Assembly (NCBI GenBank): GCA_004519485.1
Contig: CP038115.1
Span: 310,001-374,000 of the forward strand
DNA: 64,000 bases
Reading direction: 5' to 3'
DNA from: Nannochloropsis oceanica
Taxonomy: Eukaryota; Sar; Eustigmatophyceae; Eustigmatales; Monodopsidaceae
The position numbers and the translations under genes are program-made. The notes under the pieces are model-generated. The model did no database searches. It had not been told where the DNA came from and saw nothing but the letters and a program-made list of their open reading frames with translations. Below, piece by piece: positions 11,001 to 21,918 of this stretch. Positions within the stretch are counted from its first letter, which is position 1. Every line of letters begins with the position of its first letter.

Positions 11001-11929
11001 ATCGGAACACTTTCCTGCCTACTGTGGCCGCACAGCAACGCAAGCCCTCTCAACAAGAAATGGCGGAGGTTGTCCTATGGCCTGCACCGTTAGTATTTGT
11101 TCGGCGGGTGTTGGCGGTGGGAGGCGAGACATCGTTACATGGGTGGTGGCCGGCATTTCAACAAGTGACCGATGCCGTGTGCCGATTAGCAGCACAAAGC
11201 CTGGCGCTCAAGATCGGAGACGAAGACGAGCATGGGAATCAGAACCGGCGACAGTTACTGGTGGACTTCTACAAGGAATTCTTTGACTTTTTGAAGGACA
11301 TGGTGACGGTGGCGACGGATGGGGCCCCACCCACGAGCTTGCTGTCTGATGACCCTTATTGCGTGCGACGCGGGCTGGAGCTCGTAATTGTGGCTTTAGA
11401 ACTACCATTGGAGAACTCTGGGTCCCTCAGTAAGGTCTTGGCATACCTAAGTGCGACCCTGCGACTTTTCCAGGAAGACGTATTGCTGCCAGCAGTGTTA
11501 GGCCTGGCTCCTCGCCTGACCTTGGCGCTACTTCAAGTACTGGTCTCTACCATCAACATGCCCACCAACATCAAGCGGGCCACAGCAGATGTACTGCATT
11601 TTGCCCTGTTTGGCCCTCACGGCACAAATAAAAATAAAAATGAAATGCGAGTGCCTGTCTGTTTCCAGCAAAGTCTCTCGACTCTCCTGGACTCGCAGAG
11701 ACAAAATAAATTGCAGGCCATTTTTGTCCAGAACCCTTCAGCGGTGGATTGGGTTCGACAGACCTTTCTAGCAATCCTACAACAGGCACCTGTGGGACCG
11801 GGACAGAAAAATTTCGTAGACTTTGTAAAATATTTCACAGGGCTGGCTCGCAATGAAATGACCTTGGAAGAGGTCCGAGAGAGCTTGGAGCTTAATAAGT
11901 CGAGTGCATCCATTTTTCCTGACTTATAG
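8054..11929 (+). CDS. Karyopherin-beta, importin-13/transportin-3 type
   Basis: Exons 8054-8287, 8426-8520 and 8644-11929 give 1204 residues. The N-terminus shows the importin-beta N-terminal pattern: VQELYDSAPGSSIQREADQW, then LTSF, AWEVLLHVL, RLLFISAKILQ|LKIQHDW. An exportin-1-like segment follows, with HSQLVLAFVHMVLQVL and LVLEVLKWLPEEYN; the LPEE(Y/V) block is typical of transportin-3 and importin-13. The rest is long alpha-helical, HEAT-like sequence with an acidic loop (about DEDEVDEEGRG). These receptors carry SR-rich splicing factors and other cargo through the nuclear pore under Ran-GTP control. The length is above the usual 920-960 residues, mostly because of loops. The third exon is a single long frame with balanced composition, unlike the low-complexity neighbours. 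Family certain; which of the two paralogue types is not settled. Confidence 0.85.
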
Positions 11930-12203
11930 GATTTAGGGGAGGGGGATGAGCAGATGAGAATGCGAAAGTGTAATTTATGGAAATATGGAAATATGAAGTA
12001 AGGTACTTTTTGAGTAGCAGCAAAAACGAAATGAAATATAAAGCGACAAATACATTCATTTTCCTGACTTTTACTTTGTTTGGCGGAAGAAATGATACAT
12101 TTCTCTTTCTCTCCTCCAACTTACGTACTATCCTATTTAACCCCTTCACTTTTTTTTGAAATAATCTTAATTGTCTTTCCTCCCCTACTATTTAATCGTC
12201 TTT

Positions 12204-14309
12204 TCAAATCATCACTTGTACTGCATTCAACCGTGTCTGCTCCCCCATCCTCCCTCCCTCCCACGCAGCCTCCAAACATGCAAATTCTACCGGCCGGTTT
12301 ACCTGCAACACGCCCGGATCGGCAGCATAACAGACGAATACCGTGTCCACCGCCGACGATAAAACACTCACCAACACCAAGCAGTTCCCTACACCTATCA
12401 CAAACCCAACCACGCCAATAAACAAAGAAGGCAACGGTAGCCCGACGAAGAAATACGGAAACATACGTGTAAACCCCACTCCCACAAACCCCACAATACC
12501 CCCTACCATGACCGACCCCAAAAATAAAACATTTCCTATCAAGTAATCATTCAAAACCAAATCCCACCCCTTGGCCTCAAACAGCTTCATGGCCAACCGC
12601 CCACCCTCCCGGTACCCATACCCCCACACCCCCACAAAGACAAAGGTAAACCGATTAAATGTCCGCCACATCGCTTCCACGCACGATAGCGCATAATCTA
12701 TCAGGCACCCAAGCAATCCACACCCACAAATCCCTCGACAACAACAACATAATGTTCCTCCCCCCCTTCCCCCCCCCATCCCACGTAGCAGCGCTCTGAA
12801 ACTCTCAATACCCCCTACAAAGAAAGAGCCCACACAAATACTACCCAAGCTCGGCCCTGCTGCTCGCGCTAACGCTGGCGCAACAGGCTCAAAGGAAACA
12901 TCGGGAAAATACCACCAGGAGGCAATCGTGCCAACCACCGTGCATTTTAAGACATTCTGACACACCTCCGACCCCCAGTACAGAGAAAGGACGAGGAAAA
13001 GACATAATAATGTATGCTGTCCTGCCGTTTGATGCTGCTGATGCTTGCCATTTTCAGCGGCAGCAGCGATGGAGGCATATACACCCAAGGCCGCCACCGA
13101 CCAGATTAATGCAAAGAGAAATTGAAGGAAGAGGAACAGACAAGCGACACCGAATAGTTTTCGATGTTCGAGCAAGGCACGACAGGCAGTACCTAAATTA
13201 GCGGAGGAGAGGAAGATACGCGATTGTTCCTCGTAGAGGAGGCAGAGCCCCGTGAGGGCTAGCAAAGCGAAGAGAAGGAATCCGATGGGGCGTCCTAGCA
13301 GGAGGGAGAGGAAGGAGAGCAGGGAAGAGACGAGGACGGTGGTGTAGATTGTGCTGTGGATTAGAAGGGAGGACCATTGTAGCATAAAATAGAGCCAGGC
13401 GAGGGCTATAAGATCGGCGAGGAGGGCAAGGAGGACGGAAAGATAGAGGAGGTGGGTGGTGGTGGTGATTATTTGGGTGGAGTAGTTCGTGGGAATGGTG
13501 TGGCTGCTAGTATCGACAAGGGCATGCTCCCAAACACCGAGAGAAGGAAGGCCGAGGCGAATGGCGAGGGCGATGAGGAAGCACATGTGGAGTACGAAGA
13601 GGAGGAGGGCCCAGAGGTCGCGTGGAGCAGTGGTTTGTGGGGGGGGAGGGACGTTGATGGTGGTCATGTTGCTGGTTGTGCTTGTGGAATATTGGTAAGA
13701 GATAGAGGGGAGGGAGGAAGAGGGAGGAACAGCAGGTGGAGCACTGCCTTCGAGGGTGATCCCACTCACCACTCCAGAGGAGAATGTTTCATTGAGTTGT
13801 TTCAGGTGGTGGTGGTGGTGCTGCTGCTGCCACGGCATGGCCTCGGCAACAGCCATTGCCGGCGGCGCCGAAGCCTGTGGCAAGTCGCTGCTAATTACAA
13901 CATTGGGTGGGGGTGGGATGATGGTGACGGTTGTAAAAGTACCACCCCCGTGCCCACCCATTGCGTGGTAAGAAGACGGGCGTCCGCCCCAGGGGTTGCA
14001 GCAGGCTAGGATCCACCCGGCCCAGCAAAAGAGGGGTGTAAAGGCACCCCCGCAGCAGGCCAGACATGCGGCTGAACAGCAGATGACGATACTAAATATA
14101 GCGACAACGCCTGCGATCGTTACAAGAAAAATCTCCAAGGCGTCCAAGGCTGCCATTACTAGGGTAGACAGGGGCGCAGGGGAGGTGGCACTGGGGCGGC
14201 GTTGGAGTGCTGGAATAGCCCCGATAAGAGAGAGGAAGGAGTAGGGAAGCCCTCTGGGATTGCAGTCGAAAAGAGGAAATTTGGAAAGCGCAGATGGGGT
14301 TACGTCCAA
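12204..14309 (-). CDS. Choline-transporter-like protein (CTL/SLC44/Pns1 family)
   Basis: A single frame of 701 residues. About ten strongly hydrophobic segments are visible: one near residues 55-85 (cysteine-rich, CCSAACLACCGG), one beginning WALLLFVLHMCFL, and a cluster through the last 350 residues. The C-terminal half carries the CTL signature: a Cys-rich loop, then NRFTFVFVGVWGYGYREGG, a long amphipathic stretch (KLFEAKGWDLVLNDYLIGN), and SSAVDTVFVCYAADP. In CTL proteins the last motif closes the transmembrane domain. The family moves choline or ethanolamine, or helps membrane lipid supply, at the plasma membrane and organelles. The real start may be Met52 (MAALDALEIFL), as the first 50 residues are weakly coded. 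It is convergent with the karyopherin gene. Confidence 0.85.
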   Translation of the reverse strand: MDVTPSALSKFPLFDCNPRGLPYSFLSLIGAIPALQRRPSATSPAPLSTLVMAALDALEIFLVTIAGVVAIFSIVICCSAACLACCGGAFTPLFCWAGWILACCNPWGGRPSSYHAMGGHGGGTFTTVTIIPPPPNVVISSDLPQASAPPAMAVAEAMPWQQQHHHHHLKQLNETFSSGVVSGITLEGSAPPAVPPSSSLPSISYQYSTSTTSNMTTINVPPPPQTTAPRDLWALLLFVLHMCFLIALAIRLGLPSLGVWEHALVDTSSHTIPTNYSTQIITTTTHLLYLSVLLALLADLIALAWLYFMLQWSSLLIHSTIYTTVLVSSLLSFLSLLLGRPIGFLLFALLALTGLCLLYEEQSRIFLSSANLGTACRALLEHRKLFGVACLFLFLQFLFALIWSVAALGVYASIAAAAENGKHQQHQTAGQHTLLCLFLVLSLYWGSEVCQNVLKCTVVGTIASWWYFPDVSFEPVAPALARAAGPSLGSICVGSFFVGGIESFRALLRGMGGGRGGGTLCCCCRGICGCGLLGCLIDYALSCVEAMWRTFNRFTFVFVGVWGYGYREGGRLAMKLFEAKGWDLVLNDYLIGNVLFLGSVMVGGIVGFVGVGFTRMFPYFFVGLPLPSLFIGVVGFVIGVGNCLVLVSVLSSAVDTVFVCYAADPGVLQVNRPVEFACLEAAWEGGRMGEQTRLNAVQVMI

Positions 14310-14839
14310 AAGGAAATCCCGCTTGAGGAATGAAGCAGAGGAAAAGCCGACAGGGGATGCTGGCTGAAAAAAAGGCCGCGGATGTCAGCAACGGCTTCAC
14401 CCTGTTATGGTTACGGGTAAAATGGACGTATAAAACTTGTATTTGTGAGTATGGATGCGCTTGAGGTCAAAAGACAGTCGGGCATTAGTACAAGAGGCAA
14501 AGAAGTGTGGGGAGGTCGCCGCCCTCTGGGCCGTCATTTCATATCCCCTCTAGGCGAATCGTCCTCAAGTAATAACAGATCGCAGTAACCGACTCAACAC
14601 TTTGATGCCCACCCATACATAATCACAGCGAGCGTCCTGTCATTAATATACATGTCAGCGGATCCAAGTCTGGTTGGATCGTAGCTTTATCTGTAAAACG
14701 TTGGCAGACGCACCAAGCCAAGCCAAATCGGAAATCTGGCGTGGCAATCAAGTATCAAACCAGCACTTAGTCAAACACACGCGAGTGGACAGCTGCACGC
14801 ACATCAGCCCTAGCCGCGCACAAACTAACCCTAGCTAGC
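14310..14839. promoter_or_regulatory. Divergent intergenic region (CTL / PA-TM-RING)
   Basis: Base composition is more even than in neighbouring genes and there are no long frames. It must carry both promoters. Nothing specific was recognised. Confidence 0.45.
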
Positions 14840-15561
14840 ATGCGAGGGGTGCTGGCTTTGGCCACTGTTGCCGGTACAGGCGTCATTTTCATGGCTGGCG
14901 GGGTAACATCCCTTGTTGTCGAGCAGCCCTGCTGTTCGAAGCATCTGCATGTGTAAGTCTCTCTGTTTCTTCTTTCTTGTATGTGCGTGTCCTACTCGCC
15001 AGCTGTTGCATGGTCTTTTACGAATAAGAAGCCTCCGCTCTATCCCTTCTCGTCCCTCCCATCATCCTCCTCTCACTCAATCCTCTCCCCGGCTTCACAA
15101 ACAGCCTGTTTTATCAATCCTCTTCCGAAAACTCACACGCCCTTCTCCCTGATCCTTTTCCACCCATTTACACACGTGCGTAGCCCCGCCGCGTTTGGTC
15201 CGGACATCCTTTCCCTGGATTCCCCTATTCGTTCCCGCCAGCTCTTCGTCGTTGAACCGGAAGACGCCTGCTCCGACCTAATCTTTCCCACGAAATTCAG
15301 CGCCTTGCCCCAGCCATCCTCTTCCTCTTCCTCTTCATTGAGAGGGAAAGTCGCCTTGATCAAAAGGGACGGATGCAATTTCACGGAAAAGATTTGGCGG
15401 GCCCAGCAAGCGCAAGCCGCTGCCGCCATAGTGTACGACTCGGTGGATCGAGAGAAATGGGGCACCATCATGTCAGGCACCGACGAATGGACCTCCCGCA
15501 TCACCATCCCCTCTGTTTTCGTCTCCTACTCCACGGGACTAGCCCTCAAGAATGCCGCACA

Positions 15562-15600
<39 letters not shown>

Positions 15601-16702
15601 TCGACAGAAGCAACTCGATGGTGGTAGCGTCGTGTTGGTCACCATCAACGACACCGGGCACGTCAAACCCAAAACGAAACAGATTGGTCCCATCGAAACA
15701 CTGGCAACATACGTGGTAGTCTCCCTTGTCCTCCTCTCCTTCTCGGGCTGCTGCGGCTTACTGCTTGCCCTCTGTGTCACCTGCTACCAGCGTGCGTTTC
15801 GACAGCGGGCCTTGCGGGGACTCCGGGTGCAGAAATATAGAAGGAAGAAGCCTGTCGCTGGGAAGCCGTCGCCACAGCAGCCGCTGGTAGCTCACAGCAG
15901 CAGCGACAGCCGCAGTAGCAGCAATAGTAATTGTAGTAATGGTACCCATACCTCTGCTTCTTTGCTGGCGCCAGGTGGCAGTAATCGCAGCAGCAGCAGC
16001 AGCAGCAGCCGCTGCAGCGCGTGGGGCCTGCCAAATCTGCGTCGACTTTTCCAGAAGTCACAACCACAACCGCAGCAGCAGCAGCGACGGAAACATGATT
16101 CGTGGATTGATCCCGCAGCAGCGCAATATACAGCAGCAGGGACAGCAGCAGGAGCAGCAGGAGCAGGAGCAGGAGCAAGAGTAGGAGCACCAGCAGCCGA
16201 AGGAAGAGTATCGGGAGGAGCGAAAGGGGCGGAATGGGGGGAGAGGGACGGAGAGGACGACCAAACGACGTGTGCTATCTGCCTGGATGAATATGAGGAT
16301 GGGGACCTCCTGCGATTCCTCCCCTGTCATCACCGGTACCATGACAGGTGTATTTTACCCTGGTTATTGGAAAAGTCAGAGATGTGCCCAATGTGTAAGC
16401 GACCTTGTTTCTCCCCTGCCGCCCCTCAGGTGGCTCGTGCGGTTGCGGGTGGTAGTGAAGGAGGGGAAGTGGAAGGGTCTTCATCTTCTACATTGTTGGG
16501 AGGAGAAGGGGGACGAGGGGGACGAGAGATGGAGGGAGAAGGGACAAGAGGGGCCTATGCCAACACATTGGACGTGCAGATTTTGGATGAGGTGGTTTTA
16601 TTTTTGACAAACAATTTGTCATTGATGGCCATGCTGGTGGTGGGGGTTGTGACATGCTGTGTGTTGTTGGGGGCGGTGGCCTTGTTGCAGCCGGACGCTT
16701 GA
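14840..16702 (+). CDS. PA-TM-RING E3 ubiquitin ligase (RNF13/RNF167-like)
   Basis: Exons 14840-14952 and 15184-16702 (GTAAGT...CGTAG) give 543 residues. The start [21 protein letters not shown] is a signal peptide. A protease-associated domain spans about 40-200, with [27 protein letters not shown] and [15 protein letters not shown], interrupted by a poly-Gln run at about 164-177. A transmembrane helix follows at about 213-240. A long Ser/Gln/Ala-rich linker leads to a RING-H2 finger at about 401-443: [26 protein letters not shown] and CPMCKRPC. Known members sit in endosomal or lysosomal membranes with the RING in the cytosol and ubiquitinate trafficking proteins. An unusual feature is a second hydrophobic helix at the very C-terminus (about 518-538), which would return the tail through the membrane. 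A longer frame starting at 14981 would skip the signal peptide and is less likely. Confidence 0.88.
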
Positions 16703-17243
16703 GTTTGAGTGCGAGGGGGGATAACGAAGGTTGGTTGACGAAGGTATTTTTTTTCTGGGAAATGACACAAAAGACAAGACACGGAGAAAAGGATTTACAT
16801 AGAGTACAGAAATAAACAGTAATAAACAGATAGACCTGACTTGCAGAGGAAGAGTGTATATTTTCAACAGGAGTGGAGTAAGAAGCGGATGGTTAGGGGT
16901 GGTTCACACACTTGCAGCACGTGTGTCATCTTGTCCATGACGGGTAGGTGGGTAGGGGTAGGGCTGTGGATAAACGCAAAGGAACATTAACAAAAGAAGA
17001 AATTTGGACAGGGTAAAAAAAAAGAAGCCTGACGCCATGCTTCACTTCATGCCGCAAGAGCCTGAGAGTCTCTGCCAGTGGTTGGGCACTTCCTCTCACA
17101 CAAAAACCCACGCTACCAACGGAAGATCTCACTCGCACACATCCTTCCATATCTCTTCCACGTCTATTTACATGCCACTTAAGTCAAGGGAATCAAGCCA
17201 AGGGGCCGTGACATGTCCTTTCCGTCTCCCCTTCACCATCATC
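16703..17243. other. Intergenic, no convincing gene
   Basis: An open frame upstream of and in phase with the next gene starts at 17004, but its first 80 residues look non-coding. The region probably holds the 3' flank of the RING gene and the promoter of the small gene that follows. Confidence 0.4.
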
Positions 17244-17528
17244 ATGGACTGGACTGATGGAACTGAGAGCAGCGGCTACAGTAGCCTGTCCATGGACGTG
17301 GAAGAGAGTTCGAATCAATCTCTTGCTGCATTGGAGGCCATGCTACGGCATAAAAAGGCGGCCGTGGAGACAGAATTACAAAGGCTCGCGTTTCTGCCTC
17401 AGCACTCGTCGCACGTCATTCATCGCAAGCGCGTAGCACACAAGGCGTTGGAGCTGCTAAGCAAGCAAGATCGGACCCCGGAAGAAGCCGAGGAGCTCTC
17501 AAGTTTGTTTAACACGCTTTCTTTGTAG
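17244..17528 (+). CDS. Small helical protein of unknown function (94 aa)
   Basis: The start at 17244 (MDWTDGTESSGYSSLSMDVE) is preferred over the in-frame upstream start at 17004 because the intervening residues are poorly coded. The protein has an acidic Ser-rich head, then two probable amphipathic helices: SLAALEAMLRHKKAAVETEL and KRVAHKALELLSKQ, and a short acidic end. No family recognised. Its stop lies only 72 bases before the TrmA start on the same strand, leaving very little room for a separate promoter. It could be a short gene in its own right, a leader transcript for TrmA, or part of a dicistronic message. Confidence 0.5.
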   Translation: MDWTDGTESSGYSSLSMDVEESSNQSLAALEAMLRHKKAAVETELQRLAFLPQHSSHVIHRKRVAHKALELLSKQDRTPEEAEELSSLFNTLSL

Positions 17529-17600
17529 TTTTGTGCTGGAGTATAGGTCTAGAACGTGCGCACCATACCCACGCGCATCTGTGGCTGAAGCACTCCGACC

Positions 17601-19487
17601 ATGACGACAGCACGAACAGCAGCAGAAGAAGACGCTGACGGCATCCTCCTCCTACAGCACGACACACTTGGCACGGACCTCAGCTACTTATGTCTGGACG
17701 ACTACTCCCACGAGCAATACGAAGTATCTCTCCAGGGAAAAGTACAGGCTTTACGAGAGCTATTCCAGCCTTACTGGTCATCAGTATTGACAGTCTTTCG
17801 TTCCCCTCCCGTGCATCATCGTCTTCGGGCGAAGTTTGGGATTGGGCGGGTCATTACACGAAATGAGGGTTCACAAGAGAAAGGGAACGAGGAGGAGGAG
17901 AAAGAGGAGGAGGAGGGCCTGGAGAAAATAAGTGAGGGTACTGCAGCTAATACCATGACCAGCTCAAAGCTTTGCTATCTTATGTGGGGCTACGATCAAC
18001 GGCCCGTCGCCATTTCTTCTTTTCCTCTCGCCTCTCGTCGGATAAATGACTTGATGCCTCGCCTTCTACAAGCCCTCGAAGCAGGACCAGTAGTCTTGCG
18101 CCGGGGGCTTCGCGCGGTTAATTTTTTGGATACCTTGGCTGGAGACACTCTCATCTCCTTGATGTACCAAGTGCCGTTGATCGAAGGAGGGAAGGAGGGA
18201 GGGCAGGGAGGCTTCTGGGCAGAGGCGGCGGGAATATGGTTGCGGGATGGCTTGGGGTGCCAGGTTGTGGGGAGAAGTAAAGGGAGGGTGGTGGCTGTGG
18301 ATAGAGCCTATGTAACAGAAGCTTTTCATCTCTTTCCCTGCTCATCCTCGTCCTCCTCGCCTTGCTTCTCTTCTTTCTATCTCGGCAACAACTGCGAGGG
18401 CAAAGGGGATAAAGCACGAAAAGCGGAGGAATTGGTATCTTTTTTTCCTCCTCCATCATCATCTCCTCATCCTTCTCCTTGTTCACACATACCTGTTCCC
18501 ACCATCCTACGTTACAAGCAGTGGGAAGGTGCGTTTTCAAACCCCAACGGGCAGATGGCCATGCACACCATTCGTTGGTTATGTGCCCGGGCGGATGCCA
18601 TTCTTCTTGCTGCTGATGAGGCGAAAACGGAGGCCGATGAAGAAGGGGGTAACAGGGCACACGAGGGTCTTGGTGGCTGCGGCGAGAGCAAGACCGGCAG
18701 CGACAAGGGCCGAACGAACAGCCGCCTCAGCAGCGAGAGCAGCAGCAGCAGCAGCTACAAGAGCCGTCAGAACTGCAATCACCACTCCACCAAAAGTACT
18801 TGTGACTTACTCGAGCTGTACTGTGGAGGCGGGAATCACACAGTGGCCTTAAGCCGAAAATTCCAGAGGGTGGTGGGGGTCGAGATTGACAAACGGCTCG
18901 TTGCTGTGGCAAGAGAAAATTTGGTATTAAATGGAATCGAGAATACGACCATAATTCAGATTCCGAGCGAGAAATTTCGGGTGGAGGAACTGGGGAAATA
19001 CCGACGGAAGGAGCGCGAAAAGGAAAGGAAGGCGGCGGCGGCAGTTGTACCAGGAGAAGTAGAAGGAATGAAGGTGGGGGATTGCGGGAACTCGAAACAG
19101 GTGGAGGAGGAGGAGGAAGGAAGGGAGATGGAGGAGGAGGGAAGGAGGGAGGAGGATGATGAATTTAACTTTGGAGTGGTGCTGGTGGATCCTCCTCGGG
19201 TGGGTTTAGACCGACATACCCGGAAGTTGATTTCTCAATACGAGCACATTTTGTACATTTCCTGTGGACCCCATTCGATGCTGCGGGATTTGCAGGGAGA
19301 GGACGAGGAGAAGCAAGAGCGTAGCACTGACAAGACGTATCGGTCCCTGGCTGGGTTTGGGCTGGTGGAAACGCACGATGTTGTTGATATGTGTGTTTTG
19401 GATCATTTCCCAGGCACCATGCACATCGAGGCGGCTGTGCATTTGCGACGTCGACGACGACGATACACAAGCCAGACGAGCAAGTGA
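17601..19487 (+). CDS. trmA: TrmA-type tRNA (uracil-5-)-methyltransferase
   Basis: A single frame of 628 residues that matches bacterial TrmA block by block: VFRSPPVHHRLRAKFGIGRV (TrmA has FPSPVEHYRMRAEFRI); SFPLASRRINDLMP; LDTLAGDTLISLMYQVPL; WEGAFSNPNGQMA; the SAM loop LLELYCGGGNHTVALSRKF near 405-423; LVDPPRVGLD; ILYISCGP with the catalytic Cys555; and DHFPGTMHIE with the base Glu610. TrmA makes m5U54 in the T loop of tRNA. It lacks an iron-sulphur cysteine cluster, which fits TrmA rather than RlmD. Four to five low-complexity inserts (E-, S/P- and G/K-rich) lengthen it from about 366 residues. Most eukaryotes use Trm2/TRMT2, which is less like this, so a bacterial or organellar origin is plausible. 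No clear plastid leader is present. Confidence 0.9.
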   Translation: MTTARTAAEEDADGILLLQHDTLGTDLSYLCLDDYSHEQYEVSLQGKVQALRELFQPYWSSVLTVFRSPPVHHRLRAKFGIGRVITRNEGSQEKGNEEEEKEEEEGLEKISEGTAANTMTSSKLCYLMWGYDQRPVAISSFPLASRRINDLMPRLLQALEAGPVVLRRGLRAVNFLDTLAGDTLISLMYQVPLIEGGKEGGQGGFWAEAAGIWLRDGLGCQVVGRSKGRVVAVDRAYVTEAFHLFPCSSSSSSPCFSSFYLGNNCEGKGDKARKAEELVSFFPPPSSSPHPSPCSHIPVPTILRYKQWEGAFSNPNGQMAMHTIRWLCARADAILLAADEAKTEADEEGGNRAHEGLGGCGESKTGSDKGRTNSRLSSESSSSSSYKSRQNCNHHSTKSTCDLLELYCGGGNHTVALSRKFQRVVGVEIDKRLVAVARENLVLNGIENTTIIQIPSEKFRVEELGKYRRKEREKERKAAAAVVPGEVEGMKVGDCGNSKQVEEEEEGREMEEEGRREEDDEFNFGVVLVDPPRVGLDRHTRKLISQYEHILYISCGPHSMLRDLQGEDEEKQERSTDKTYRSLAGFGLVETHDVVDMCVLDHFPGTMHIEAAVHLRRRRRRYTSQTSK

Positions 19488-19773
19488 AGAACACCCCCAT
19501 AAAACAAAACATCGCCATATAACGTAAATGGGCAAAAAAACAACGAAATGGACAAAAGCAAGAAAAATGAAAAATGGAATACACATCAGAGACAAGGTCG
19601 ACGAACATAGCGACATCTTTTTGAGGTAGGAGCCCCCTTTTCTTCTTCATACGATGTTTAAATTGCACACACACATTCTCCTCTCTTACAATCACCCATT
19701 TCTACTACTCATCCCACGATTCGTTTCCGTCCGTCCTCCCTTCCCTTCCTCCTTTAATTTCTCCCTCGGCGCC

Positions 19774-21552
19774 TCAAGCCCGGCGATACTCCGCTCCGCA
19801 ATCCCCAATAACCTTCATCAGATCCCTCGCTTTACTCGTCACCGCCTGCAATGCCATTTTATCCTCCTCATCCAACTTAAAACTGAACACCCGTTTGTTA
19901 TCTTCTGCGTGTTCCTTTCCCTTCAACCCAAAGCGGCACCCGACGATGGCTCCGCCTACAGCCGGCTGCTCTAACACCCAGCGCACAGCCACGTTGCTGA
20001 TGGACACCTCGTGCTTCTTCCCCACCTTCTCCATCGCCAGCAGCAATTGTTGGAATAGCGCCCAATCACCCCATGCACGAATCATGTTGTAATACTTCTG
20101 TTGGGAGACAGTCTCGAAGCCTTTCGGGTCATCTTTCCCCTTCCAGTTATCCGAGAAGAACCCTCCCAGCAACGTCCCGTACGCCAGAATTTGCATGTTA
20201 CGTTCCAGCATGGCCGGGGCCATAAGGACATTGGGCCTCTGATCAAGCAGGGAGTATTGGACTTGGTTGCTCACGATTTTGATGCCCGAGTCATAGATTT
20301 CGTTCATGTGTTTCGTATCGAAGTTGGTGAGGGCTAAGTGACGGATTCCTCCATCTTGCTGAATCTCCTGGAGGTACTGCAAGGCGTCCATGTAGTAAGG
20401 ATAACCATACTCCCACCAGTGGAATTGGAGCAAGTCCAGTTGAGTCGTATCCATCCTTTTCATACTACGACCAATCGCTTCCTTTGTGGCAGCGCGGCTG
20501 ATGCGCTCGGGGCGGGGTACCCATCTAAGAGAGGGAAAAGAAAAAGGGGAGCGAGGAGAGGCAGGGAAGCGAGGGGAGGGAGGAGGGTAAGGAAAGGATT
20601 GAGGGAGGGTAAGTATGCCAGTGAATATCTCAAAACTCTGTGGATTGCCAGCGGGAGCTCTTCCTTCCTTCCTTACTTACTTATTCTTTACAACCCTCCC
20701 CTTTCCCCTACCAAACTTTACTCACTTGGTGTAGAATAGCCCTTGGTCGTCCTTGCTTCCATACGCCCTTTTGTAGTTCCCAACCACGTCCTCCGCGCCG
20801 CCGTAGATGTCTTTGTTCGGAAACACAAGAGAGTGAAATAAATGAGATATATGTTTGAGGGTAAGTGACAGGAAGACACTGTGAAGGAACGAGGACGCCA
20901 AGTCTAAGAAGGGGAGGAGCAGCATGCTTCAAATGACACCTCATGCTCCTCCCTCAAACATTCCTCAACCCCTCCTACTCTTTGTACCTGCAGTATCAAA
21001 AGTGTTGAATCCAGTCTCAAACGACTTCCGCATATCGCTAACAGCCGGCCCCACCTGCGGCCGATAGCCATGCCCGCCCGAAAGTTGCCACATCCCGTTC
21101 AGGATCTTGCAGCTTTTCATGTCCCCCCCAAGCAGAGTGTACGCGTCGTCTGGTAAGGAAAATTCAGACGAAGCCGACAGAGTGGCGGCAGACGCCCGAC
21201 GCACATGCCCTCCACCGAGGGTGGAAGAGCCGAGGAGGCCTGTCGCGGCGACGCCGAGGGATGACTGGACCAAGGCGCGACGGGACAGAGAGTCGCTGCT
21301 GGACGTCATCGACAGACGCCATGCAGTGGGTCTGTTGAAACGTAGGGGAAGGGAAAGGAGGGTAAAGAAAACACTGGCACATTTAGAAGGGAATTTTAAG
21401 CTTCTGCTCTCATGCCTGTAGAGCACTCACTGTAGGCTATTGCGCGCTCGTCCAGGCATTAATACCCAGGCATGGGAGTGACAGGAGGTAGACATGATAA
21501 TCAGGATGGCGACTAAGACCCTGCTGCTAACCATAGGACGGCAGCCGCTCAT
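19774..21552 (-). CDS. Aldo/keto reductase with plastid-type leader
   Basis: Four exons: 21431-21552, 20988-21331, 20726-20810 and 19774-20524. All junctions keep frame and give 433 residues. Exon 1 encodes a signal peptide (VLVAILIIMSTSCHSHA) followed by Trp at the likely cleavage point and an Arg/Ser-rich stretch, and exon 2 adds a twin-Arg-like hydrophobic segment (SRRALVQSSLGVAATGLL). A plastid, perhaps lumenal, destination is therefore possible. The AKR catalytic tetrad is visible: Asp153 and Tyr158 (FDTADIYGG), Lys184 (FYTKW) and His219 (LQFHWW). LALTNFD and QVQYSLLDQRP match the barrel strands that hold the cofactor in this superfamily. The Asp/Tyr and Lys blocks are split by introns, so they appear only after joining. 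NADPH-dependent carbonyl reduction is expected; the substrate is unknown. Confidence 0.88.
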
Positions 21553-21918
21553 CCTATGCCGAAGATGAGCACACAGCTTGTGCCTGTATACGCTTGGGGG
21601 AGGGGAAGGTTGTGTGAATCCTGAGTGCGTGGGAGCGGGAGGGACAGGACAGTCAGCACACGTTTGCTTGCTTTATCCACACCCCAACGGAAACTCGCCA
21701 ACAAAAGCGACAAGTTCCATGGTTCCATGGCCCGTCTCTCCCTCGATTTTTGCCACTACACAGCACGCAGGCACCGCAACAAGTGCAGGCACGAGCAGCA
21801 ACACTCGTGGTTACGTGATTCCTTGTTCTGCCTTTCCATCGTGTTGCTTCCAGACGTCCAACACATCCTCTCCTTCCTAACGCCGTCATCACACAGTACC
21901 AGAGGCTTCATCACACAA
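21553..21918. promoter_or_regulatory. Divergent intergenic region (AKR / TMEM19)
   Basis: About 370 bp between opposed starts. A reading frame in phase with TMEM19 extends left to 21625, so part of this stretch could be an N-terminal extension of that protein; I judge it 5' leader. Confidence 0.45.

Noticed and set aside
12343-14244. Several + strand frames within the choline-transporter-like gene
   Set aside because: They lie opposite a well-supported membrane protein and show only reverse-complement composition.
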